A model generated the notes under the pieces. It was not told the origin of the DNA and did no database searches. It saw nothing but the letters and a program-made list of their open reading frames with translations. A stretch of 33,105 bases of DNA from an uncultured Bacteroidota bacterium. GTDB lineage: Bacteria; Bacteroidota; Bacteroidia; Bacteroidales; WCHB1-69. The position numbers and the translations under genes were made by a program. Where the stretch lies: the NCBI GenBank assembly GCA_902796805.1, contig CADBQG010000001.1:1-33105 (forward strand), written 5' to 3'. This document shows, piece by piece, positions 9,185 through 18,900 of the stretch. The first letter of the stretch is position 1, and the number at the start of each line of letters is the position of its first letter.

Positions 9185-9894
9185 AAAAGATGGTTCACGA
9201 CGTAACTTTCGATTTCCCCGACCTGGAAATAAATCCGGAAGGCGACTTGCTGCTTGTTGACAAGCCCTACAAGTGTACCTCTTTCGACGTTGTTGGGAAG
9301 ATAAGGCGGCAGGTGCAGCGCAAGGCCGGAAGGAAAGTGAAAGTAGGGCACGCCGGAACACTCGACCCTTTGGCTACCGGACTGTTGATAATTTGCGTGG
9401 GGAAGATGACAAAGCAGGTCGACAGCATACAGGCACAGGACAAAACCTACACAGGCACTTTCACGATAGGAGCCACCACGCCGAGCTTCGACCTGGAAAA
9501 GCCTGTCGACGCCGAATATCCATATACGCATGTCACCCTTGATGATGCCGTAAATGCGGCAAAATCTTTCATCGGCGAAACAGAACAGGTTCCACCCATT
9601 TTCTCGGCAGTGAAGCATAAGGGAGAACGCTCATACGAAATAGCACGACGAGGCGACGAGGCACAGCTGGCGGCAAAAAAAATCACTATCTACGACTTCC
9701 AGATAACACGCTTCGAACTGCCAGAAGTGGACTTTCTGATACGCTGTTCAAAAGGCACCTACATTCGCGCTATCGCCCGCGATTTCGGAAGAGCCTTGAA
9801 GTCTGGGGCGCATCTGTCTTCGCTGTGCCGCACCAACATAGGCTGCTTCAACGTCAACGACGCGATAAAGCCTATAATTGCCAACAAACAATAG
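9178..9894 (+). CDS. truB: tRNA pseudouridine(55) synthase TruB
   Basis: TruB converts uridine 55 in the tRNA T loop to pseudouridine. The 238-residue protein shows the substrate-entry motif LLLVDKPYKCTSFDVV and the catalytic loop GHAGTLDPLATGLL, with nucleophile Asp63. It also has a Tyr-containing motif (KTYTGTF) and KGTYIRAIARDFG near the C-terminus. It is short for TruB: the C-terminal PUA-like extension of the E. coli enzyme is absent, as is usual in this phylum. The start ATG at 9178 overlaps the end of uppP; a second ATG at 9190 is possible. Upstream in-frame codons belong to another frame of uppP and are not used. Confidence 0.97.
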   Translation: MLKKMVHDVTFDFPDLEINPEGDLLLVDKPYKCTSFDVVGKIRRQVQRKAGRKVKVGHAGTLDPLATGLLIICVGKMTKQVDSIQAQDKTYTGTFTIGATTPSFDLEKPVDAEYPYTHVTLDDAVNAAKSFIGETEQVPPIFSAVKHKGERSYEIARRGDEAQLAAKKITIYDFQITRFELPEVDFLIRCSKGTYIRAIARDFGRALKSGAHLSSLCRTNIGCFNVNDAIKPIIANKQ

Positions 9895-9913
9895 TTTTCC
9901 TTATTCCTTGAAA

Positions 9914-11452
9914 ATGGGTGTTGTCATAAAGCAAAGCATAAAAGGCACTGTTGTAAACTATCTCGGCATAGCCATTGGTTTTGTAACAACATTCTTCGTG
10001 ATTACCGCCTACCTCTCTCAAGAGGAGGTGGGGCTTACACGCATGCTTGTTGACGCGGCCATCCTTTTCTCAAGTTTCGCCCAACTCGGCACAAGTTCGT
10101 CAATCATCCGCTTTTTCCCTTTCTTCAAAGACAACGAAAAAAAACACCACGGGTTCTTCTTCTGGACTGTGGCAGTACCACTTGTCGGCTTCATAGTCTT
10201 CTGCGGCGTGGAGAAACTTCTGCATGGAACTATCATAAACACTTTCTCTAAGAAATCCGAACTCTTTGTGCAGTACTACAGATATGTGTTTCCTCTTTCG
10301 CTGTTTATGCTCTATCAAACTGTGTTCGAGGCAAATGCAAACGTGCTTATGCGGATTGTGGTGCCCAAGTTCGTGCGCGAAGTGGGCGTTAGACTCGGAC
10401 TTCTCACCGGATACCTTCTCTACGGATATTTTCACATAATCTCCCTCGACGGTTTGGTCATAATATTCTGCATTACATACTTTCTTGCGGCACTTGTTGA
10501 CTTCATCTATCTCCTGACACTTGGCAGAATATCTTTCAAGCCCGACTTCTCGGTGTTCACAAAGCCTCTTCTGAAAGACATTCTGTTCTACACAATATTC
10601 CTTCTTCTAAACGCCATCACAGTGAATGTCATGCCCTTGCTCAACACATTCTTCGTGAGTGCCAGCATGGGACTATCCTTCACCGGAATCTACGCCATAG
10701 CAAACTATGTGGCAACTGTTGTAGGCATTCCGAACCGTTCGCTTAACGCCATCGTTCAGCCAGGCATTTCCGAAGCCATAAAAAACAACGACATGTCGCG
10801 CGCCGAAATGCTCGGCAAGTCGGTTTCGTTGCACCTTATGTTGTCCAGCGCCCTTATATTCTTCTTCATCTGGATAAACATAGACGTGCTGTTTGAAATA
10901 CTGCCCAACGGCGACAACTACGCCCCAGGCAAGACGGTGACCGTCATTTTAGGCGTATCCAACATCATAATCTCAACCCTTTTTGTGGGATCAAGCATAC
11001 TGAACTATTCAAAACATTACTACTGGTCGCTTCTATTTACCGTTCTGCTTACATCTTCGGCAATACTGCTCAATGTTCTGCTCATACCACGATTCGGAAT
11101 GCCCGGGGCCGCTATTTCAAACCTTGTGTCCTACGCATTTTTCTACACATCAATGCTTGCGGTAGTGTGGGTGAAGCTGAAGATCCATATCTTCTCGAAA
11201 GCCCAGTTGAAAGTCTTGGCAACAGTGGCGGCTCTTTTCGCCCTCAATTATTTATGGAACTCCGTCGTCTCGAAAAACATCGCGGCAATCTCTTCCGGCA
11301 GCCTTGTGCCCATTGTTGCAGACGCTGTGGCAAAGACTCTGTTCCTCGGAGCCGTTGCAACTATGGTTATATACAAATGGAACATTTCGCCTGATGTTAG
11401 CCGACTGATAGAAAAGGTTTTAAGAATAAAGAAAAAAACTGGTTCGGCATAA
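9914..11452 (+). CDS. MOP-superfamily polysaccharide/lipid-linked oligosaccharide flippase
   Basis: This 512-residue polytopic protein has about 12-14 hydrophobic spans and the N-terminal pattern of polysaccharide synthesis (Wzx/RfbX-like) flippases: SIKGTVVNYLGIAIGFVTTFFV, then LSQEEVGLTRML and LGTSSSIIRFFPFF. The C-terminal half has the MurJ/Wzx-like repeat (FGMPGAAISNLVSY). It would move undecaprenyl-linked glycans across the cytoplasmic membrane; the substrate cannot be read from sequence. The ATG at 9914, 19 bp after truB, is preferred to an in-frame TTG at 9878 that would overlap truB. The gene is the last of the plus-strand block and converges with the dihydroorotase gene, 16 bp away. 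No hairpin terminator is evident in that gap. Confidence 0.88.
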   Translation: MGVVIKQSIKGTVVNYLGIAIGFVTTFFVITAYLSQEEVGLTRMLVDAAILFSSFAQLGTSSSIIRFFPFFKDNEKKHHGFFFWTVAVPLVGFIVFCGVEKLLHGTIINTFSKKSELFVQYYRYVFPLSLFMLYQTVFEANANVLMRIVVPKFVREVGVRLGLLTGYLLYGYFHIISLDGLVIIFCITYFLAALVDFIYLLTLGRISFKPDFSVFTKPLLKDILFYTIFLLLNAITVNVMPLLNTFFVSASMGLSFTGIYAIANYVATVVGIPNRSLNAIVQPGISEAIKNNDMSRAEMLGKSVSLHLMLSSALIFFFIWINIDVLFEILPNGDNYAPGKTVTVILGVSNIIISTLFVGSSILNYSKHYYWSLLFTVLLTSSAILLNVLLIPRFGMPGAAISNLVSYAFFYTSMLAVVWVKLKIHIFSKAQLKVLATVAALFALNYLWNSVVSKNIAAISSGSLVPIVADAVAKTLFLGAVATMVIYKWNISPDVSRLIEKVLRIKKKTGSA

Positions 11453-11468
11453 GTTCCCAATATAGGAG

Positions 11469-12821
11469 TTACCTGCAAAATTCCAACTTTTCGCCCCGCC
11501 AGTCTTCGAAGAAGTTGCCGTTCTCATAAACTAAGTTTCCATTCACGAATGTGTGTGTTACACGTGAATGAACTGTTACGCCTGAATATGGAGTCCATCC
11601 GCATTTGTAGAATATACCGGCGTCGCCTATCACGTTCTCGCAGCCAGTCTCTACAAGAACTAAATCGGCATGGTAGCCCTCGCGTATGAAACCCCTCTTG
11701 TCAATACGGTACAGTGTGGCGGGATTGTGGCTCATAAGTTCTGCAATCCTCGGCAGCGAGACAAATCCGCGCCTTTCCATTTCAAGCATCAGACATAGGG
11801 AGTTTTGGATAGACGGGAATCCCGATTTTGATGTGAAATAGTCGTTGGTGAATTTCTCATCGCGCAGGTGCGGGGCGTGGTCGGTGCCTATCGTGTCTAT
11901 CTTTCCTGTACCCAAAGCGCGTTGCAAAGCTTCTTTGTCGGCAGCGGTCTTGATGGCCGGATTGCATTTTATGCCGAAACCACGGGTTTTGTAGTCTTCC
12001 TCGGAAAAGACAAGATAGTGTGGGCAAGTTTCAGCCGTTATCTTTTTGTCTTTCAGAGGGACAGTGTTATCGAAGAGTTCGAGTTCCCTTGCTGTTGATA
12101 TGTGCATCACATGAAGTCTGGCTCCGTTTTTTGCCGCGAGTTCAACGGCCTTTGCCGAAGAACGGTAGCAGGCCTCTTCCGTGCGTATTTTCGGGTGAAT
12201 CAAAACATCAGGCGTTGCCATGCCTTTTGCGACAAGTTCCTTGAATTTCAGGGTGTTTTCGCTTATTATATCCTCATCTTCGCAGTGCGCCGCAATGATG
12301 CAGGGTGCGTTTCTAAAAAGTCGCTCAAGTACAGCACCGTCGTTTACTAACATGTTGCCGGTGCTTGACCCCATGAAAAGTTTTATGCCGCAGATGTCTG
12401 AAAAGTCGGCCTGCTCGATTTCGGCAATGTTTTCGTTGGTGGCGCCTATGTAGAAAGAGAAGTTCGCGAGTGATTTTTCGGCAGCGATGTCCATTTTCCG
12501 CGAAACCAGGTCGCGGGTAGTGGTCTGAGGCAGCGTGTTCGGCATGTCCATGAACGACGTAACGCCGCCAGCAACGGCAGCGCGACTTTCGGTACGGATG
12601 TCGGCCTTGTGCGTCATTCCCGGCTCGCGGAAGTGCACATGCTCGTCGATGACCCCGGGCAACAGCAACCTTCCTCCCGCATCTATAACAACGGCATCCC
12701 CGGAATCAGGCGTTTCGCCCTCCTGATACACTCCTTTGATCAGACCGTTTGCAATAAGCACGCTGCCGCTAAACGCCGTTCCCTCGTTTACTATTCTTGC
12801 TCCCTTTATGTAATAGTCCAT
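11469..12821 (-). CDS. pyrC: Dihydroorotase
   Basis: This enzyme cyclises carbamoyl-aspartate to dihydroorotate in pyrimidine synthesis. The 450-residue protein shows the amidohydrolase metal-site motifs in order: DEHVHFREPG, GIKLFMGSSTGNM, AAHCEDED, MHISTARELELF and GTDHAPH (the catalytic Asp). The pattern is that of class I dihydroorotases as annotated in Bacteroidota. Hydantoinase or allantoinase are alternatives for this fold, but HVHFREPG and DHAPH favour dihydroorotase. The gene stands alone between oppositely oriented or unrelated genes, with its own -7 box 23 bp upstream of the ATG, so it is probably monocistronic. Confidence 0.95.
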   Translation of the reverse strand: MDYYIKGARIVNEGTAFSGSVLIANGLIKGVYQEGETPDSGDAVVIDAGGRLLLPGVIDEHVHFREPGMTHKADIRTESRAAVAGGVTSFMDMPNTLPQTTTRDLVSRKMDIAAEKSLANFSFYIGATNENIAEIEQADFSDICGIKLFMGSSTGNMLVNDGAVLERLFRNAPCIIAAHCEDEDIISENTLKFKELVAKGMATPDVLIHPKIRTEEACYRSSAKAVELAAKNGARLHVMHISTARELELFDNTVPLKDKKITAETCPHYLVFSEEDYKTRGFGIKCNPAIKTAADKEALQRALGTGKIDTIGTDHAPHLRDEKFTNDYFTSKSGFPSIQNSLCLMLEMERRGFVSLPRIAELMSHNPATLYRIDKRGFIREGYHADLVLVETGCENVIGDAGIFYKCGWTPYSGVTVHSRVTHTFVNGNLVYENGNFFEDWRGEKLEFCR

Positions 12822-12844
12822 TTTACAGATTTACTTTCAGGAAG

Positions 12845-12852
12845 CAAAGATA
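12845..12852 (-). promoter_or_regulatory. Bacteroidota -7 element for pyrC
   Basis: On the minus strand this reads TATCTTTG, an exact TAnnTTTG match, ending 23 bp before the pyrC ATG. The -33 position falls in TTCTTAA-type repeats and shows no clear TTTG. Confidence 0.75.
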
Positions 12853-12864
12853 ATCAATATTACC

Positions 12865-12900
12865 ATTTCTTAACATCTTAATTTCTTAATTTCTTAACTT
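12865..12900. repeat. Degenerate TTTCTTAA tandem repeat
   Basis: About four imperfect copies of an 8-9 bp word TTTCTTAA(C/T) stand in the spacer between pyrC and the adhesin gene, upstream of the pyrC -7 box. A related repeat in the opposite orientation lies at 22360-22405, on the other side of the adhesin gene. Confidence 0.7.
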
Positions 12901-12923
12901 CCCATCTCCCTTGTCTTCTAAAC

Positions 12924-12954
12924 AAAAAAAAGGCGCACCTTCCGGCACGCCTTT
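12924..12954 (-). terminator. Rho-independent terminator of the giant adhesin gene
   Basis: On the minus strand, an 11-pair stem (AAAGGCGTGCC with GGTGCGCCTTT, two G-U pairs) closes a GGAA tetraloop of the GNRA type and runs into a U tract. It starts 21 bp after the adhesin stop codon. Confidence 0.9.
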
Positions 12955-12975
12955 GAAACATCATATTTCGTGAAA

Positions 12976-15900
12976 TTATCTTATAATCGTAACTTTGTAG
13001 TTGAAAATGCCTTTCTCCGTTGCGATGTTCACAATGTATGTGCCAGCAGCAACATTCATGTTGATAATCTCGTGGTCTGCATTCAACGCACCATGATAGA
13101 GCAGTTTTCCGTACATGTCGTAAACATTCACACCGTTAGCCTTCAGGTCTGAAGTGTTCATGATATGGATGTTCTGACGGTCGGCGTAAACCTTTATCAG
13201 ACTCTGGTCGAAATCGTCGATGCCAACTTCAACAGAGGGTCTTGTTGTTGTGAAGACCACCAAGTTGGACCAGTCGCTGTGGTTGCCGGCAGCGCAGTTT
13301 GCGCGGATCTGCCACAGATATGTGGTGTTCGGAGTCAATCCCATCAAGGTGTAGCTGCTGCCTGAAACCGAAGAAATGGAATTGAATGTGCCGTTCAATG
13401 TCTTGTATTGGATGTCGAACGACTCTGCATTGGGATGATACCAGTACAACACAGCTGATGTCGAGTCGATGTGCGATGTCTGGAGATTGGTCGGAACAAC
13501 ACAATCCGCGTATTTGAATGTCACGCTGATTGTATGGTTGTTAACCACGTTGGTGAAAGTGTATGCAGTTACCGAACCCATATTCATGCCGTCAACAACA
13601 ACATTGTCAACTTCATAGCCGGCATTAGGTGTAATCGTGTAGGTCTTCGTTGCACCATATTCAACTGTGGAGTTGCCGGCATTTGAGATCTGACCGTTGG
13701 CGCCGGCAGAAGCGGTGATTGTGAAGGTCTTCTTCTGCATTGTTGCGGTGATGGTCTTGTTCCCCGTAACAGCCGGGAACGTGTAGGTATAAACATCGTT
13801 CACATTGGTGGCGTTGTTTATGACATTTGAAGTGTTAACGGTAATCTGGCTTACGCTGTATCCAACGTTCGGGGTGATCACGAATGAAGGAGTCTCGCCA
13901 TTCTGCACTGTTATCACACCGGCAGGCGAAATAGTACCGTTTGCCGGCTGGTTGACAGTGATTGTGTATGTGTTGGCTGCGAATGCGGCGTGTATCACAT
14001 GGTTTGCTGTAACATTAGTGAATGAGTAGGTTGAAACAGCACCCACTGAAACTCCGTCAACATATACGTTGTCGATGTGGTAGCCCTCGGCAGGACTTAT
14101 CGTGTAAGTCTTGTTGCCGCCGTAAGTCATGTTGGTCACACCGGCAGAAGTGATTGTACCGCCGTTGCCTGCACTTGCAGTGATTGTGTACTGGTAAGCC
14201 GCAAATGTGGCTGCAATGGTGTGGCTGCCATTCAACGGCAGGAACGTGTATGAGCTTACTGCGCCTACAGAAACACCGTCAACAGCAACGTCCACGATGC
14301 CGTAGCCGGCGTTCGGAGTGATGGTGAATGCAGGAGTCTCATTGTAGGAGTAAGTGCTTGTGCCAGGAGCGATTGTTCCATTTTCACAGGCATTTACTGT
14401 GATTGTGTAAGCATAAGGTGCGAATGTAACAACGATGGTGTGGTTGCCGTTCATACCCTCGAATGCCTTTGAGTATGAAGATACGGCGTCAGCCTGGGTG
14501 TAGGTGGTCTCAACACCGTCAACAACAACAGACGCGATGTAGCTGCCATCAGCGGCGGTTGCCGTGTAGGTAACGTCTTCGTCATAGTTGTAGCTCGTCA
14601 CGCCAGGATATGTGATTGTACCATTGCCTATTGCCGTCGCTGTAACTGTGTAAGTGTTGGAAGCGAACATAACCTCATAGTTGTAGTCGCTCAGGATGTT
14701 TCTCAAAGTGTCGGTGAACTCGGCCTCCGGATCTGCAACAGGCATTTCAACGCCGTTGCGCAGCACGCTTGCAATGTGGTTGCCTGTTGTCGGCGTGGCC
14801 TTGAATGCATATACAAGTGCAGGATTGTACTCGAATGTCATTCCAGGCGTTACAGTACCGGCACCGTAAGCATTAGTGGTGATGTTGTAGATATTCTTGG
14901 CGAATACAACCTCAACAAGATGGTTGCCTATGAGTTTCTCGAATGAGTAAACTTCGATGATGTTGTGTTCTATGCCGTCGATCTTGATGCTCTCAACATG
15001 GTAGCCGGGAGCCGGAACGACGGTGCTGAGCAGGTCTGAATAACCCTTTAGTGTTACGGTGTAGGTTGCCGGCAACTCGGTGTTCTCATCCACAACGAAT
15101 GTGTTGTTGATTGTGCCCTGGCCGCCGTTCACAACGTATGTTATCTTCGCGCTGTCGAGAGCGGCTGTAACGTTGATGTTCTTGCTCTCGGCAATCGGAG
15201 AAAGCGTGAGCTTGTACTGGTTGTCGCCGGTCTGCACGAGGTCTGATGTTACGTTGAGACCGTTTACAACAACACTGTGGATGTGATAGTAAGGAGCCAC
15301 GGTGATAACGCCGGTGTGGGTTGCACCGTGAGCCAAAGTCTCGTGTGAAGGTGTGTATGTTGCGCCAAGAGCGTTGTCGTTGTATTCGGTAACATACAGG
15401 TTCTGAACAGTAGCGTTGATTTCGTAACTGTTGCTTGCGAATGTTACATACACATTGTCGTAGTTGTTCGGAGTGAATGTGTAATACTCTATGGCCGCAT
15501 TGTCGCCGTTCGCGCCACGTACAAGATGTGTGTTCTTGTAGATTGCGTTCACGTGGTAGCCGGCATCAGGAACGATTGTTATCGTTACAGGCTCGTCGGC
15601 AGGTGTGTAGAACACGCCCTCCGGTGTACCTGTACCGTTGTCGGCATAGTTTGCGGTTACCCTTACAAGAGGCTTGATTGAGAAGTTGTCGATGCTGAAG
15701 CCCATGTTGCCGGCAGCGCTTTCTGCTTTTATACCGAAGTAATAGATGCCGCTTTGTGCAATCTCTATCTGGTTCTTTGCAGTTACCGCACTTGCATTTG
15801 AGAATGTGTGCTCTGCAACAGCCTCGCCCCAGTTGTAGTCGGTGCCGGTCTTCGTTCCATAGTAAACGCCGAAGTTCTCGACGAAGTTTGCGTTTGCAGC

Positions 15901-18900
15901 GTTGTAGTCGTATGCAACCTCATAGCGTCCGGCAGGAATATAGAGACAAGATGAAATCAACCAGTCGTTGGCGTTCTTCAAGTCATTATACGTGTATGTG
16001 GCCTTGCCGCCCGTGATTGCGAACTTCACATTGTCGTCGTTGTCGTCAACAATAGCCCAGCTGTTGTTGTTGTTTGTGAACTGCTCAACAAACGGAACGT
16101 CCTTGGGCTCGATTATGCTTACTGTGTTGGATGTTGCAATGTTGTTGCCGAAGTTGCCGTCGCCGACCATTTCAATCCATGCTGTCAGATTGCTGTTGTC
16201 AGGCATGTTGGCAAGAGTGTTGAATGTGTAGGCTGCCGACTCGCCATTTGCCAACGGCTCGCTCAAAGTGATGGTTTCGTGTGTTATTGAACCGTCGCTC
16301 AGCTTGTAATAAGCTTCCAAAGCGGTTACCTCAACAGTACCGAGGTTCTTGTAGTTTATAGTAACAGGTACATTCGACAAGTCGCATGAGTTCGGGATGT
16401 TTTCGATGCTTGTAAGAGACACCTCTGTAATACCGCCCTCTGCAGGACAAACTGTGAATTTGATGTTGCTGTGTGTCTTTGACAAAGTGCCTGAACTGCT
16501 GGTGCTCCATGAACTGTAGTCATTACCCCAGTATATGGCAACATTTTCCGTTGTCAAAGTACCATAGAAAACTTTTCCAGTTTCCCAGCTGCTCTCCTGT
16601 GAAAGGGTTACAACAACATTCTTCGTGTCATCATACGCGAACGGTGTGCTCAATTCAAACTCGTTCCAGCCTTGCACGCAGTTGAACGGACCCGAATATA
16701 CCTCAACAAGGTTCTCCGTTATCCAGTCAGTGCTGTTGGAGAATGATGTCTTGTCGGTTTGAGACATGTAAATCTTTACATTAGGTTTCTTGGCGATCGG
16801 GGAAGAAGGTTGGTAGTTGAAAGCGATTTTTGTAATATTACCTGATTCTCCAACTGCTGCTGAAGTGTAAATCTGCTGGGAATATGAGTTGTTATAGTAG
16901 CTGTAAACAGGAAGGTATTGTGTTGTCTGCATTGTGGTTGTTCCAATTTCAACATCTTGGCAAGCCACGCCGTCGGTTGCGAAGAACATAACCTCGTTGG
17001 TGTAGTTGTTCTCAACATCGCAAACGGCTTTCACGCGTGCAACGTAGGTCTTGTTGGCAGTGAGGCCCGTAAGCGCGTAGGTGATGCCTGTGGTTGTAAC
17101 TGTTGTCCACTCTGCATCGGTTGCAACCTTGTAGGAAACCTCATAGTTGGTGAGCGTGTCGCCCGTCCAGCTCAAATCAGCCGAAGAGCCGGTAACATTC
17201 TCAACTACAAGATTTTCGGGTTTAACACATGTTGCAGGGCCGTCGCCACAGTTTGTTGTGAACGTGAATGTTACAGGATCAGGATTAGGATTATAACCGT
17301 CAAGCTCGCCCTCTTCTATCTCCCAAATCACATTGCCGCTTGCATCGGTTATCTTCACCGACATCTCATCGCCGTAATAGTCCGGCATCAGTATTATCTC
17401 AGTTTCAGTTGTGTCTGACAAAGAGAGTGTATGCGTCTCTGAATATCCATCTTCCATGCCGTAAGTTGCAACTGTAGTGCCATTCTGCTTTATGGTAAGC
17501 GAACCAACCGCAGCACCGGAATAGCTGCCTGTCCAGCCGTCACCGTAATAATCTCCGAGAACGATGGTGTATTCACATTCTTGTTGTTCCGGAGTGTCGC
17601 CGCCGCAATTTGGAGTTACTGTGTGGTTTGCGCCGTTGTTGTCGGTGCCTGTTGATAATGACCATACCAAATTGTCTTCATTATCAAAGATCTCAAATGA
17701 ATTTTCTCCGGCATAGCTGCCCGAAGTGTAAGTAAATGTAGCATCTACACCATTTAATAAATGAGCATAAAACGTTTGTTCATAAATTCTATTACTATAA
17801 CTGCCATCCATTTGGAATACTTGTGATGTACCATTTTGGGTTACTGTGAGTTTTCCACCATTCCAACTATCTCCATAACTGTCTTTCAACACAAGTTTGT
17901 ATGTACATTTTATAGAAGGAATAAAAGTAACAGGACCAATCCACTCACTTTCGTTACCTGGACCACAAAGTGCGTTTACATAAACATCGTATGCTGTACC
18001 TGTTTGAAGATTCTCAATTTTGAATGTTGTTGTATTAACCTCAACAATAGTACCAGAACCAAGTTCAAAACCTTGCGCTCCATATTGTATTTGCCAGGTT
18101 TCTTCGTCACCAACAGAAGTCCAAGCAACCGTTGCATCTTCAGAACCAACTTCTGTTGTTGTCAAGTTCATTGGCTCCTGACAATTCGGTATAATGGAAA
18201 CTGTGAAGTCGTCCAAGTTCCACGATGTGGCGGAATAAGAGCCGTAAGACGATTTGAAATGAATAGCCATTCTCGCGCCCTGTGCGGCAACCGCTGAATA
18301 GTCGAACGGACCCTGGAACACGGAATTTGATCTGTTAAGCATGGCAGATGTTGGTGTTATCGTCTGCAAAGCCACAAAAGTCGAACCGTCTTCCGCATCG
18401 GTAACGTAACCCACTTCAAAAGTGCCGGCGTTATCAACTGAAGATGCTGTTGTGTTTGCATAGAATGAAAGCTGCAATGTGCTGATGTCATTTGTGAATG
18501 CCGGCAACACAAGCACATTCTCCTGATTTGTTGTTCCCTTCAATTCTGCGGAATTAACTCCAGAGTGTGCTGAATATGAATAATTACAATAAACGAAAGG
18601 TGCATTTGAGGAAGACTTGACCGGTGTAGCCCAGCAAGTGCTGAAGCTCTTCTCTCCCGAACCGGCATAACCCTCGAAGTCCTCAAACCACGGCGCAGCG
18701 GCTGTGATTGTGATAGGCGCACAGTCGGTAGAGAACGTTGCCTTTGATGACCATGGACTGAGGAATCCGTTGCAGTTGCCCTTTATATATACATCGTAGT
18801 TTGTGGTAGGTGTAAGTCCTGTGATATTTACAGTGTTGGTGTTCGTTGTAACAGTTGTACCCTCGCCGAGAGTGAAACCTGCAACGCCGTACTCAACAGT

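Noticed and set aside
12822..12975. Insertion-sequence remnant near the adhesin gene
   Set aside because: No transposase fragment, target duplication or terminal inverted repeat was found; the region is explained by a promoter, short repeats and a terminator.
13504..15669. CRISPR-like array
   Set aside because: The periodicity is about 220-290 bp and lies in frame within a protein; the units are diverged InlB-type repeats, not short identical repeats with spacers.
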